A DNA stretch of 64,000 bases from Unio delphinus (Eukaryota > Mollusca > Bivalvia > Unionida > Unionidae). The stretch covers positions 16,745,001 to 16,809,000 of the forward strand of contig JAQISU010000022.1 in assembly GCA_029339505.1 (NCBI GenBank), given 5' to 3'. The stretch's first letter is position 1. Each line of letters starts with the position of its first letter. The notes below the pieces were generated by a model. The model searched no databases and was not told the DNA's origin. It was given only the letters and a program-made list of their open reading frames with translations. A program made the translations under genes and the position numbers. Positions 36,641 to 49,900 of the stretch are shown here, piece by piece.

Positions 36641-39600
36641 CATACATACATACATACATATGTGTATATATATATATTCCATGAAATTCTGTTTGTTTTA
36701 AATGTAGCTACCATTTGGAGTGCCACCAGTCCTACTTCCTTTAGAGAAAGAAATAGAGAAATGCCTTACTTCTCCTGAGGTTTTACCTATTCATGACTTT
36801 AAATGGGCTCAGAGGTAAGACCTTCTATGTTATGGCATTCTCGTTTGATTAAGTTAGTTTTAAAAAAATTATTATATCAGTCAATGTATTTTCAATACTG
36901 TCTCCTGTTTAACCAAGATGGCTGTTTGAAAATGAGGTTGACCTATGCCTAAAACTTTCTGCCTATTCTAGTCAGACAGGTACCCATTGGCAAGAATTTG
37001 TATTCCCCATCATAGCATTGGTCTGGGCATATTGTGTTATTAAGAGACTGCCAATGGGCAAGAGTTTGCAAATCACTCAAAATTTTAAGACTTTCTGGAG
37101 CTGCTAAAAAAGGTGTGTGAATTTGTGCAAATTATTTTGAAGTCTTGAATATAAAAATACACACTGCACCAGCCCACTCAGAATTTTTTGTGTTGCATAT
37201 TGATGCCTCAGGAAGAGAGATTTATGCGAGTTTGTATGGTTGTGAAGTGTGTTCGACATCTGTATGTGGAGCCGTAAGGGGCTGATATGAGGTATAAAGG
37301 GAACCTGATAAACGAAACTCGACTAGTCTGATTCCTGAGGTTGCCAAGGCAACAAACATTAAGTCGATACTCCATATATGCACCATAGGAAGTGGGTATG
37401 AAGTATATATGGGCATAATGATTGAGTATATTTAAGTACTGAAACAAATTGGGGTTTCAACGCCAAGTTGTGAATGCATGAAACTTCTCAATGGCTTTGA
37501 CGAATTGAAGGGAACGCTGTGACCATAGAGCAGCGTGACTGTAACGAAAGCCCTCAATTTAAAGTAATGTAAGGATATATAAATGGATAACAACTATTGA
37601 AAATGCATAAAATAGATTTGGATCTGCTTGATAAGCCCGATGTCCATAGATGTAGAAATGTTAGAATTACATATGAGATAACCATGTAGGAATTTGCATG
37701 TCCATTAATAGATAATACAGTAAAGACATGAATAATACATTGATTGACACAAGTGAGAAAAACTAGTGAAGCACATGCTGTAATAACAGTCTCTGCGCAA
37801 AGCTAATTCTGTCTCGGTAAAACTGAATATATCTACAATATGTATTAGATGGACCATTGACCAAAGGTTTGGATATAATGGTCTGGAATTTCAGCCTTAG
37901 CTGCACTGGTAGCTGTCCCCATGTGGAAGAAGTGCGCATTATAAGGATGTGAATCATAACCTAACCTAGATAAAATGGCCTTAATTGTAGTAATAAATAA
38001 GGTTCTACTTAAAGAGCGACCATTATCCGTAACAAACAGGATCACAAGTGCGAGCTCCAGCTAATATCTGAATACAATGGAATATCTTCATCACATAGTA
38101 TGGGCATATAAGGACATCACAGTTAATAACTTAAATACTGATATCCACACCTTGACGGAAAACAGCAGTCTTAGATGCTCCAAGATGCAGAATGAATAAC
38201 TGCTTATCTATATTCAATATTATGTCCAACATACACAGATGGTTTGTTGCAGAAACTTGGGCTCCATGCATAGTAAATTCTCCACACCGCAAAAGCATAA
38301 AAGTAAGTGCACAAGCAGTTTGTTGTTGTTTTTTTAGGGTTTAACACCATTTTTCAGCACATGATAGGCTATACATGGCGGCCAGTATTATTGGTGGAGG
38401 AAGAACCAGGGAAAACCCCCGGAATGAACCACAGACAGGGGTGAGACGGCAGTGATCCGTAACGGCAAGCACTTTAGACCACTCGGTCACTCGGGGCCCC
38501 CAAGCAGTTTGTAATATGAGTTTAGTAAACTCACTCAGTCCATAGTGTTCCAAACATTGTCATGTTACACAATATATGTAATAGGAAGTTGCTTCTGTCG
38601 GTAGTCGCATTGCACCTTTCTGATATCTTTCAATATTCTGTAGTCTATGTAAAGAGCTAACATTATTTAATGGATACCAAGATGCAAATATCAATTATGA
38701 ATACTGGCTGGATAAAGTTTGATAGTTTGATATGTCAGGTGCAGCATCTGCATACAATGCGAACAAAGTAACTTGATGTGTTCTCATTCACAAACTCGAT
38801 CCTGGAATCCATAATCCTACCATTAGCAAGAAAGACCCCTGTAGGTTTGGAAGCCTATCGAATAAGCACATCTGGTGCCCATGGTCAAAGAAGAGTCCCA
38901 CAAAGAAATTTACGGTTGGCTCTAGGTGGGCAGTAGTCTTACAGGAGGAGGGCACTCTCGCATGGTTGTTGCTCTGCTGTGGTTTCCAGCAACCAGAATC
39001 TTGTAATCATTGAGTATGTCCTTGCGTATATTGCTGGGTACAATGTCCACCAACATGAGTTTGTCAACAGGCACCGCATAATGCAAAGTTTTTTTGAGAA
39101 TCTTATGTTGTCATCCTTGTGACTAGTCACAGAACACCAATGGAAGAAGGTGTTCTAAAATGGTCACATCTTTAATGAACCCATACGAAGTGAAGTGCTC
39201 TTCATGGAATCCATATGAAGTGAAGTGTTCTCCATGGAACCCATATGAAGTGAAGTGTTCTCCATGGAACCCATATGAATCACTTGCTCCAACTTGGTCA
39301 TCTGATTGGTTCAGCATGACAGCATATCTAAATTTAGTTATTCGATTAGTATTAAATGTATACTGGCCACAATAACATGTCTGGCAGAGTGACCTTAGTA
39401 GACAAAGAGGGGCCGAACAAAGGACCAGAGAAGAATGCAGTGTGTTACTCAAACTAAATGTATATTTAATCAATTAAATACAATATAACATGTGTTGATA
39501 TTTATCTCTGTTATCAATCTATTTTGAGAGCAGTAATCATTTTCTCCCAAAGAGCCCATACAGTTTTAGGTATTCATTAGATCTTGTGGTATTTTATGGT

Positions 39601-42047
39601 GAGATCTGTTTGTAACACGTTATGGTACTCCATCACTATAAGGCCATTCATTATAGCACAGTTCCTGTTATAAGGTCATTGACCACATTTCATATTCTTC
39701 TTTATGAGGCAGTCTCGCTAAAGACAGTATACTCTGGAGCCCCCATGGATATTGCTACATAAATAGAATATATTGTACTTCATTATAAAGTGATCTCACT
39801 GTAAAGCAGTATACTCTATGGCTAGTGATATCATGAGGGAGTCATCTATTTCATTATAGGGTAATTTTACTATAAGGGAGTATTTTCTATGACTCCCATA
39901 CAGATTTGTGAGAGAGTACTGTATAATGTTCTTCATTATAAGTTAAGCTCACTGTAAGGAAGTATGCTCTCTGGTTCCCATGTACAGTGCTATAATAATA
40001 ATTCTATGACAGTGTTATAATCGGAGAGTATTGTGTATCATGTGCTTTATTTAACAAATCTATGAAGCCGCTATGAAGAATGTCACAAACATAGTCCATT
40101 TAGCCAAATAATCCCACTAAGATCACGGAAAGTTCCAGCTGTTAAGAGCTCTTCAAGATAACTAACTAACTAATGTCAAGGAACAAATGAACACCACTTC
40201 CAACTGCCTTCTCTCCAGTAGACCTTCTGAACCTATTTGCAAATGTCTTCCATGACAAAGTACAAACCATTAGAGATAAGCTTGACAACACAATTGACTC
40301 ATCACCATATATTTATGATACAGAATTTCAGTGACAACCATTAGGGGAGCATTTGAACTTGTCCCTATGGATTTAGTAAGGAAAATCATGATGAAGAGTG
40401 CACCAAAGTCATGTGAACTTGATCCAGTTCCAACATCACTGCTGCTTGAGTGTTTAGACCCAATATTGCCTTCACTAGCTGATGTTATTAATATCTCTCT
40501 TTCATCCAGGGAATTCTCATCATTTTTCAAAACTGCCATTGTAAAGCCTCTGCTTAACAACCAAAACTTGACCATAACGATTTAAATAACTACCACCCAG
40601 TTTCTAATCTCCTGTTCATATAAAATATCTTAGAAAAAGTTCTAACCCAACTTTTATCTCATTATAATTCAAACAGTCTTTTTAGCAATGTACAGTCTGC
40701 ATATCACTCTTGCCACAGTACTGAAACTACTCTTCTGAAAGTATTTAATGACATTCTCTCTGCTTTGGATAGCGGTAAGATTACAGTCCTCACCCTCCTT
40801 GATTTGTCTGCAGCACTTGACACAATAGAGCATGATATATTACTTCACCATCTCTAGCTTGTATTTGGCATTCAGAATATAACCTTACAATGGTTCAAGT
40901 CCTACTTAGTCAACAGGGCACAAATTGTATCTGCAAATGGAATACATTCCAGCCCAGTTAATCTATGTTGTGGTGTTCCACAGGGGTATGTTTGTGGACC
41001 TGTTCTCTTCATTCTATACACTCTGCCGCTCTCAGGTGTCATAGATCATTACCCATTGTCTCACCAATTGTACGCTGATGACACCCAGATATACAAGTCT
41101 AACCAACCAACTGAAGTTGATGCTACCTTCTAAGGAGTAGAGAGGTGCATTTCTGATGTGAAATCATGGATGACATGTAACAAGCTGCAGATGAATAATG
41201 ATAAAATGGAGGCCATTCTGATCACAACACAAAGACGTTCTCATTCACATACTTTACCTCCAACAATAAATATCAGCAACACCAACATTAAATTCTCACA
41301 GTCAGCACAAAATCTAGGTGTTACTCTAGACTGTACTCTCACATTTCACCAAGATGTGATGAACATATGCACGGCTGCATATCTTGAGCTGAGACGGTTC
41401 AGCTCCATTCGCTAATATCTTTCAGTTAATGCCACTAAAACATTTGTGTGTTCATTAGTACTTTCAAGACTGGACTATTGTAACTCAATTCTGTCTGGTA
41501 TGTCTTAATATCTACTCCAAAAACTGCAAAACATTCACAGCTGCTCAGATCATCTTTAGAGTACCACAGTCAGAGTACACCACCTTGCTGCTCTGTACTC
41601 TACACTGGCTATCCATTCAATCCAGAATGAAACATGAAATTTGTAATCTGTGCTACATTTCACTGACAGACTCCAGTCCAGTATACCTATCTGGCCTCAT
41701 CCTTGTGAACACACCAGCAAGATACTTATGCTCATCTTCTGACAATCATATACTCATTATTCCGACTACAAAAATGAAGTCATATGGACAATGTTCTTTT
41801 ACATACCAGGGCCCAGCAATGTAGAACAAATTGCCCTTTGAAATTAGACACAATGACTCAATGACCCCTTTCTAGAGTGCTCTTTCAACTGCAAGAACAA
41901 ACTTAAAGAAAAAATAATAATACCTACCTTAAATACTTTTAGCATTTTTTATATTTTCTAATTTCATGGTGTTTTTTTTTGTAGTCATATCATTATATAT
42001 GTTGTAAAGTGCTTAGAGCTTCTAAAGATTATGTGCTATACAAAGTC

Positions 42048-42113
<66 letters not shown>

Positions 42114-42194
42114 GTATTATTGTTATTATTATTATTGTTATATTATTGTTATTATTATTATTATTATTATTTATTATTATTATTTTATTATTAC

Positions 42195-42228
<34 letters not shown>

Positions 42229-45200
42229 TATTATTATAAGGTAACTGTATAAGGAAGTGTACTATTATTACATAATATTGTGTATGATGTACATCTTTAT
42301 AAGGTAATCTCACTATAAGGTGCCTAGTGGTTAGAGCATCTGCCACTGAAGTGGGAGGTCATGGGTTCGAGGCCAAGTCATCCCAAAGTCTTGCAAAAAT
42401 GGTACTAACAGCTGCCTCACTTGGCGCTCAGCATTAAGATGTTAGTGTTAGGACTGGTCGACCTGTTGTCAGGATAATGTGACTGGGTGGGACATGTCTG
42501 TGGCATAATGCCCCAGTGATAGACATCACTATAAACTGCCTCATGGCAGACATCATAGCGATATGACTCAAATATTGTTAAAGCACACACTTATAAGGCA
42601 GTATACTATATTGGCTCTCATACAGTGTTATGATGAAGGATTACCATATATCATATATTTTATTATAAGGTAATATCAGTATACTCTTGTTCCGATGGAT
42701 AACATTATAATGAAGAAGTACTGTGTTTAAAAAATGTACAAACCAAACACTTCTTCAAATAGGGATATAAATCAGCTGCACCAGTTACTGTGTAAATGAA
42801 ATTCAGTGTATAATGGCCATTTCTGAAAATTGTAAAGTGTCTTTACAGAGGATCCTATGTGAAGTTAGTGTATATTAATTTATAAAATATTAATGTTACA
42901 TCTTTCAGGTATGTAATATTTTGTGGATGTATGTATTTTATAGGTTTCTTCCACGTGAAAAAGACCCCAGATCCATGTTTCACACTGATGTATGTCCAGT
43001 ACAAACTTCAATTCAAGTCGAAAGAAATCCCAACACAGGAAAACTGCTAGGATACAAAGAGGTTTGCAACAGCAGGGCTTATTTTATATTATTTGTGTAT
43101 GTATTTGTTAAGTTACTGAGAATTTTAAAGAGGAAATGGACAGTAACTCTTGGCCAGGTATTGTGCCACTCTTAATACCAGTCATTTACATGTAACTATA
43201 CTTGATTATAAGTCAACTTGACTAATTCATTCCACCCCACCCACCCCCCTTTTAGGGCTACAAATAGTCAGCTTTTCATTGACCATCCTGTAGTTGAAAT
43301 TCATAAAAGTAAACAAGCCAAACTGGATAGATATATAGATTATAGGAAAAAAATAACAACAAAAAAAACACAAAAGCAGTACAATAATTGTATTAACCCT
43401 TGAAGTGCGTGTCGCGATTATAGTCGCGCTGTTGTTTGTGGTGCCGTAGTGTGTGTCACGACAATTGTCGTGCTAGAGGTGAGCAACACTGATCGCATTA
43501 TATAAACTTCATCTTGCCATAAATGCCTGTAAAACTATATTTGATTGGTTTAAAAAGGCCCGGGAAAGGCCCGGAACGAGCATTCTGTAGTACTTTACTA
43601 TATTATTAACGATGTAATTTTACAAATGCTCGCTTCTAATCACATGGTACTAGTGCAAAACTAAAATGGCCGACACTGAATACGAAGGTGATTTCTTGCA
43701 ACAAATATTTGCGTCTGATAGTGATGCTAATAGTGATTTTGAATAATTTGAGAAAAATGACATTATTGGAGCAAGCGAGGTATTGATGGAAATACACATG
43801 AATGATTTTGAGCCAGTAATTTACGTGGAACTGGAGTCGGATGTACATGCTCGCTTGACATGACAAGATTTCGCGCCTGTCAACCACCATTCACTGGTAA
43901 TTCAAAATCAAATGTCGAGATGGTGAATAATGAACAATCGGACTATTGAAGACTTTTTCTTAGATGACGAGCTATTGCATCTGATAGTAGATCAAACAAA
44001 TGGATTTGGTACATATGTCTGTTCTCGATTCCTAATGGGCTATTGATGATGCGATATCAACCGCATACTTAAGGAAAAAAGTAAGTATGGGATATATTTC
44101 AAGCTATTCCAATCAATTTACACCTGTCAGACAATGAGAACATATAAGGTGACTCTTCACACAAAATCAACCCAATGTTTGAACAAAAATAAAGCCTTTG
44201 CTGAGGTTTAATCACCAGATATGGACCTCGATTTGATGATATTATAATAAATAACAGGTGATAGTTTTTCATAAACATTAATTGCTGACTGGAGGGTTTA
44301 AACTTACCTGTGACATTCATGGAGTGGATTTTTGCAAAACTGTCACCCTTCCTTTACCTGTGATTTTCACAATTTATATATAACATTGTGACAGACATAA
44401 CATGTGCATGGTTGGACTACTAAAGAATATAACATTTCTTAGATATATTTGAACTTTTCCATCAAAAACAAACAAAATTACTGATGAAATACAATTTTAA
44501 CTTGTCATTTTACCTGTATTTACACCTGTACCTGCAAATATGTTAAACCTACACATGTGTCTTGATGCTAATCCTAAAGTATAGACAAGCACCATCACTT
44601 TTCATATAGGGTTTGTCTATCAATTGTGTATATTTAATGAAATACATGTAATTTAAAGACTGTGGAGTTTTCTTCTTTTCTCTCCTGAAACAATTCAGCA
44701 CTGAGGGACCTTTTACTGCAAAACAATGCAGCACTTTAATGGTTAAGTGGAATATGTCACAGGTACATTGACAGCTTACAATGTGTGCATCTTCTTGTAA
44801 TGAAATCCATTAAAATCCATAATGCTTAACCTTTTAAATTGGTTTATATGATGTATCCACGATTTCGGTTATAGGTTATACTCCAGTAAACAAAATAGGT
44901 CAGAATGATCAGATTCACATTTTCCCATAATATGTTGATTTCACATGTCTTGCAAATACACAATGAAAGTTAAGTCCATGTATTTGTCATTCATGATGTT
45001 AAATGTTACTATCTAATGTCATCTGGAAAAAATGCACAAGACTTCTTCCTCATTGATAAAGTTTTGATGTCCACCATCATTATCAAGTCATTATAAATTG
45101 TTGTCTAGTCATCGTAAATATCATCAGACTCCATTTCCTTGCCTTCATGTCACATGCAGAGACTGAGCTATTGGATAAACACAATGCATACATGCATACA

Positions 45201-45869
45201 ATTCTGAACGGAAATAGTGTCATGAAAATGTTAAAATAATTGAATAATTCACATTTATTTGTATTGTCAACATCTAGATTATCAAATGTTATCTCTAGAT
45301 TTATCAAAATTTGTTGTATGTCACTTTCATAAGGTGACTCTGTGATTCAGATATTTAGTAGAAAGCATCAACATACATACCCATACCTGCCAGGCTTTAA
45401 GATGATACCTTTTGACCAGCAATCTTAGATTCGTCTTATATGTTGAATGGATTTATATATGGATTATGTCAGCCAAATCGCTTTATCATATTTTTTTCGT
45501 ATGGAAAATAATTCTCCAAGAGTACCAAAAAAATGAGTAAAAATTATTTCATTTTGGAGAAGAGACTGTGTATGAAAAAATATAGGAGTATTTTTTTAAA
45601 AATTACATGATCATCAGTATTAAAAATTAACAGGGGGCCCCAAGTGGCCAAGTGGTCTAAAGTGCTTCTGTTACGGATCACTGCCATCTCACCTCTGTCT
45701 GCGTGGGTTCGAGTCTAAGATTCGGCTAATGTAGTTATGTGAGAAAGCTTGCCAGTAGCTTCTTGTGGGTCAGTGGTTCTTTCCGGGGGTTTTCCTGGGT
45801 TCTTCCTCCACCAATAATACTGGCCGCCAGGTATATTCTATCATGTGCTGAAAAATGGCTTTAAACTCT

Positions 45870-45903
<34 letters not shown>

Positions 45904-46874
45904 AAAATTAACATAGATGTAATTGCGCTAAAGCATCATGCACCAGTAATGTACGATGTTTGAAATATACTTATTTAAATTTGATTACATTTACATATAT
46001 GTGCATTAGAATTTACAAGTTAGAAGATGAATAACCATGACAAAGACATTCCATTACAATTTTCTTGCTGCACGTAATGATCTAATAAACTGTATGCTCC
46101 ATTGAGAGAGAGAGGGACAGACAGAGATGTTATCACGATTGTAAATCTGTATTGTTCACTTACCTGATTACTGATCTTACTCGTGTACAAGTGCAGTACC
46201 ATATTCCATTATCAATTAATACCACTAAGTAAACAATTCCTTTTAGTATTCGTTGCCACTTCCATTATTGAAAAAAATCAAACAGTTTTGTAGTGGTATT
46301 TTACATGCTAATTAAATATTCTATCGCTGCATTCATTCGTTCCAAGCTAACATTCCAAAGTCAAGATTCTGCACACCAGATCAGATTAGCGAGACTACCA
46401 TTAGGAAATGAGGCTACTCATAGGGATCATGAATACCGTATAATGAAAGTAAATACCAGGCTGTTACTAGTGTAAATTTCTCAGCCAGTGACATTTTTTA
46501 ACTTGCTGACAGAACCAATAGCAACTTAAAGCTTATCTAGCATGAATGATAAAAAAAAAATTGTAGCATAAGTGCATAAAGAGTACATGCACTTTAAACA
46601 AAGTCTTATTTGTTGGGAATGAGGAGGTCATTATACTTGCAAAGAAAATTAGACAGCATGCAAAATCATCATTCTTGGGATTTAACCAAACGGATACTTT
46701 ATGGAAATGACTAATATGAATATGTAAACCCTGAAAGAGTATGGTATGTATTTTCGTAATTTACATTTACTATTTCATTTATTAATGTTTTCTATCTCTG
46801 ACAAAAGCTTCAACAACAAGGGGGCAATAAGGTATAATAAAACAAAATGCACACACCACTTGAAGAGCTGAATA

Positions 46875-46928
<54 letters not shown>

Positions 46929-49900
46929 AACCGTATTTCATTCTCATCATAAGGTGCAAGAAGAAAAATGCGATGGAATACATATGCATCCTTCTCTCTG
47001 TATCTCACTCCCCACCCTCAAAATTCCCCTCCCCCTCCAAAAAAGAATGGAAAAAACATTTTAGTATTGAAGATGCAATTTCCCTATTGCTGGTAATCTG
47101 AAATAGCATAGTCATTCTTTTAATATTTATAAAACTGGTAGTCATTATAATTTAATTTCACACATCATCGCGAATTTTATCCTATCTGTAACTCAATAAT
47201 GTTTTGGTCAGTGTCTTTATAAAAGTGCATAATACATTTAAAACACTTTGTGTGAAGCAAATTAGATACTTTCAGTTACTTTTAATGATCTTGACTGGAA
47301 TGGTTACTGTTTAATAATCTTAATTGGAATGGTTACTGTTTAATAATCTTGACTGGAATGGTTACTGTTTAATAATCTTGACTGGAATGGTTACTGTTTA
47401 ATAATCTTGACTGGAATGGTTACTGTTTAATGATCTTGACTGGAATGGTTACTGTTTAATGATCTTGACTGGAATGGTTACTGTTTAATGATCTTGACTG
47501 GAATGGTTACTGTTTAATGATCTTGACTGGAATGGTTACTGTTTAATGATCTTGACTGGAATGGTTACTGTTTAATGATCTTGACTGGAATGGTTACTGT
47601 TTAATGATCTTGACTGGAATGGCTACTGTTTAATGATCTTGACTGGAATGGTTACTGTTTAATGATCTTGACTGGAATGGTTACTGTTTAATAATCTTGA
47701 CTGGAATGGTTACTGTTTAATGATCTTGACTGGAATGGTTACTGTTTAATAATCTTGACTGGTGGAATGGTTACTGTTTAATGATCTTGACTGGAATGGT
47801 TACTGTTTAATGATCTTGACTGGAATGGTTACTGTTTAATCTTGACTGGAATGGTTACTGTTTAATGATCTTGACTGGAATGGTTACTGTTTAATAATCT
47901 TGACTGGAATGGTTACTGTTTAATAATTTTGACTGGAATGGTTACTGTTTAATGATCTTGACTGGAATGGTTACTGTTTAATAATCTTGACTGGAATGGT
48001 TACTGTTTAATGATCTTGACTGGAATGGTTACTGTTTAATGATCTTGACTGGAATGGTTACTGTTTAATGATCTTGACTGGAATGGTTACTGTTTAATGA
48101 TCTTGACTGGAATGGTTACTGTTTAATGATCTTGACTGGAATGGTTACTGTTTAATGATCTTGACTGGAATGGTTACTGTTTAATAATCTTGACTGGAAT
48201 GGTTACTGTTTAATGATCTTGACTGGAATGGTTACTGTTTAATGATCTTGACTGGAATGGTTACTGTTTAATAATCTTGACTGGAATGGTTACTGTTTAA
48301 TGATCTTGACTGGAATGGTTACTGTTTAATAATCTTGACTGGAATGGTTACTGTTTAATGATCTTGACTGGAATGGTTACTGTTTAATAATCTTGACTGG
48401 AATGGTTACTGTTTAATGATCTTGACTGGAATGGTTACTGTTTAATGATCTTGACTGGAATGGTTACTGTTTAATGATCTTGACTGGAATGGTTACTGTT
48501 TAATGATCTTGACTGGAATGGTTACTGCTTAATAATCTTGACTGGAATGGTTACTGTTTAATGATCTTGACTGGAATGGTTACTGTTTAATGATCTTGAC
48601 TGGAATGGTTACTGTTAAATGATCTTGACTGGAATGGTTACTGTTAAATGATCTTGACTGGAATGGTTACTGTTTAATGATCATGACTGGAATGGTTACT
48701 GTTTAATGATCTTGACTGGAATGGTTACTGTTTAATAATCTTGACTGGAATGGTTACTGTTTAATGATCTTGACTGGAATGGTTACAGTTTAATAATCTT
48801 GACTGGAATGGTTACTGTTTAATGATCTTGACTGGAATGGTTACTGTTTAATGATCTTGACTGGAATGGTTACTGTTTAATAATCTTGACTGGAATGGTT
48901 ACTGTTTAATGATCTTGACTGGAATGGTTACTGTTTAATAATCTTGACTGGAATGATTACTGTTTAGTGATCTTGACTGGAATGGTTACTGTTCAAAAAT
49001 CTTGACTGGAATGGTTACTGTTTAATAATCTTGACTGGAATGGTTACTCTTTAATAATCTTGACTGGAATGGTTACTGTTTAATAATCTTGACTGGAATG
49101 GTTACTGTTTAATAATCTTGACTGGAATGGTTACTGTTTAATAATCTTGACTGGAATGGTTACTGTTTAATGATCTTGACTGGAATGGTTACTGTTTAAT
49201 GATCTTGACTGGTGGAATGGTTACTGTTTAATAATCTTGACTGGAATGGTTACTGTTTAATGATCTTGATTGGAATGGTTACTGTTTAATGATCTTGACT
49301 GGTGGAATGGTTACTGTTTAATAATCTTGACTGGAATGGTTACTGTTTAATGATCTTGACTGGAATGGTATATTAGGATGAAAGGTGGAAAATTTGCCAC
49401 ATTTGATGGTTTGACTTATACTCCGCATCAACTTATAGACCAGCAAATACGTTACCAGTATATAGGGTAAAGAGATTTATTTTTTATGAAAATAAACAAA
49501 ACAAAATGCCTTTGTGAGAAACTAATTTTTAGTTGGTCATTTTTATTTTAAAAAATTAATTTGCACTGTTGCAGCATATACATCTGTATCCATCCTAGAT
49601 GCCACTTTTATTGATTTTGTATAATGAGCTGGCAGGTTTGTTCTACAATTACTTCTAAAAGACCCAGGTACATATTGTGACAGAAGATCTAGGTCTTTGC
49701 AGTTTAAAAAATTGGTGTTTTTAAAAGGAAATTCAGATATAATTTGTGTTTTATCCATTACTTTGTTTTTTTTCTCACCCCGTGTTTGTTATATATTGGT
49801 AGGATTTGGTCATTTGTCCAGTAGTTGGTAGTTTTGATATTGTTTATTTAAGTCTTTCTAGGGCTAGGAATTGTGAACCTTGATCTTTGGTTGCCATACA

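Noticed and set aside
42009..42252. Open frames rich in Ile, Leu and Tyr
   Set aside because: They are translations of the (TTA)n tail of the L2-like LINE.
46847..47101. Open frame with a Leu-Ser run
   Set aside because: It is the translation of the (CT)n microsatellite.
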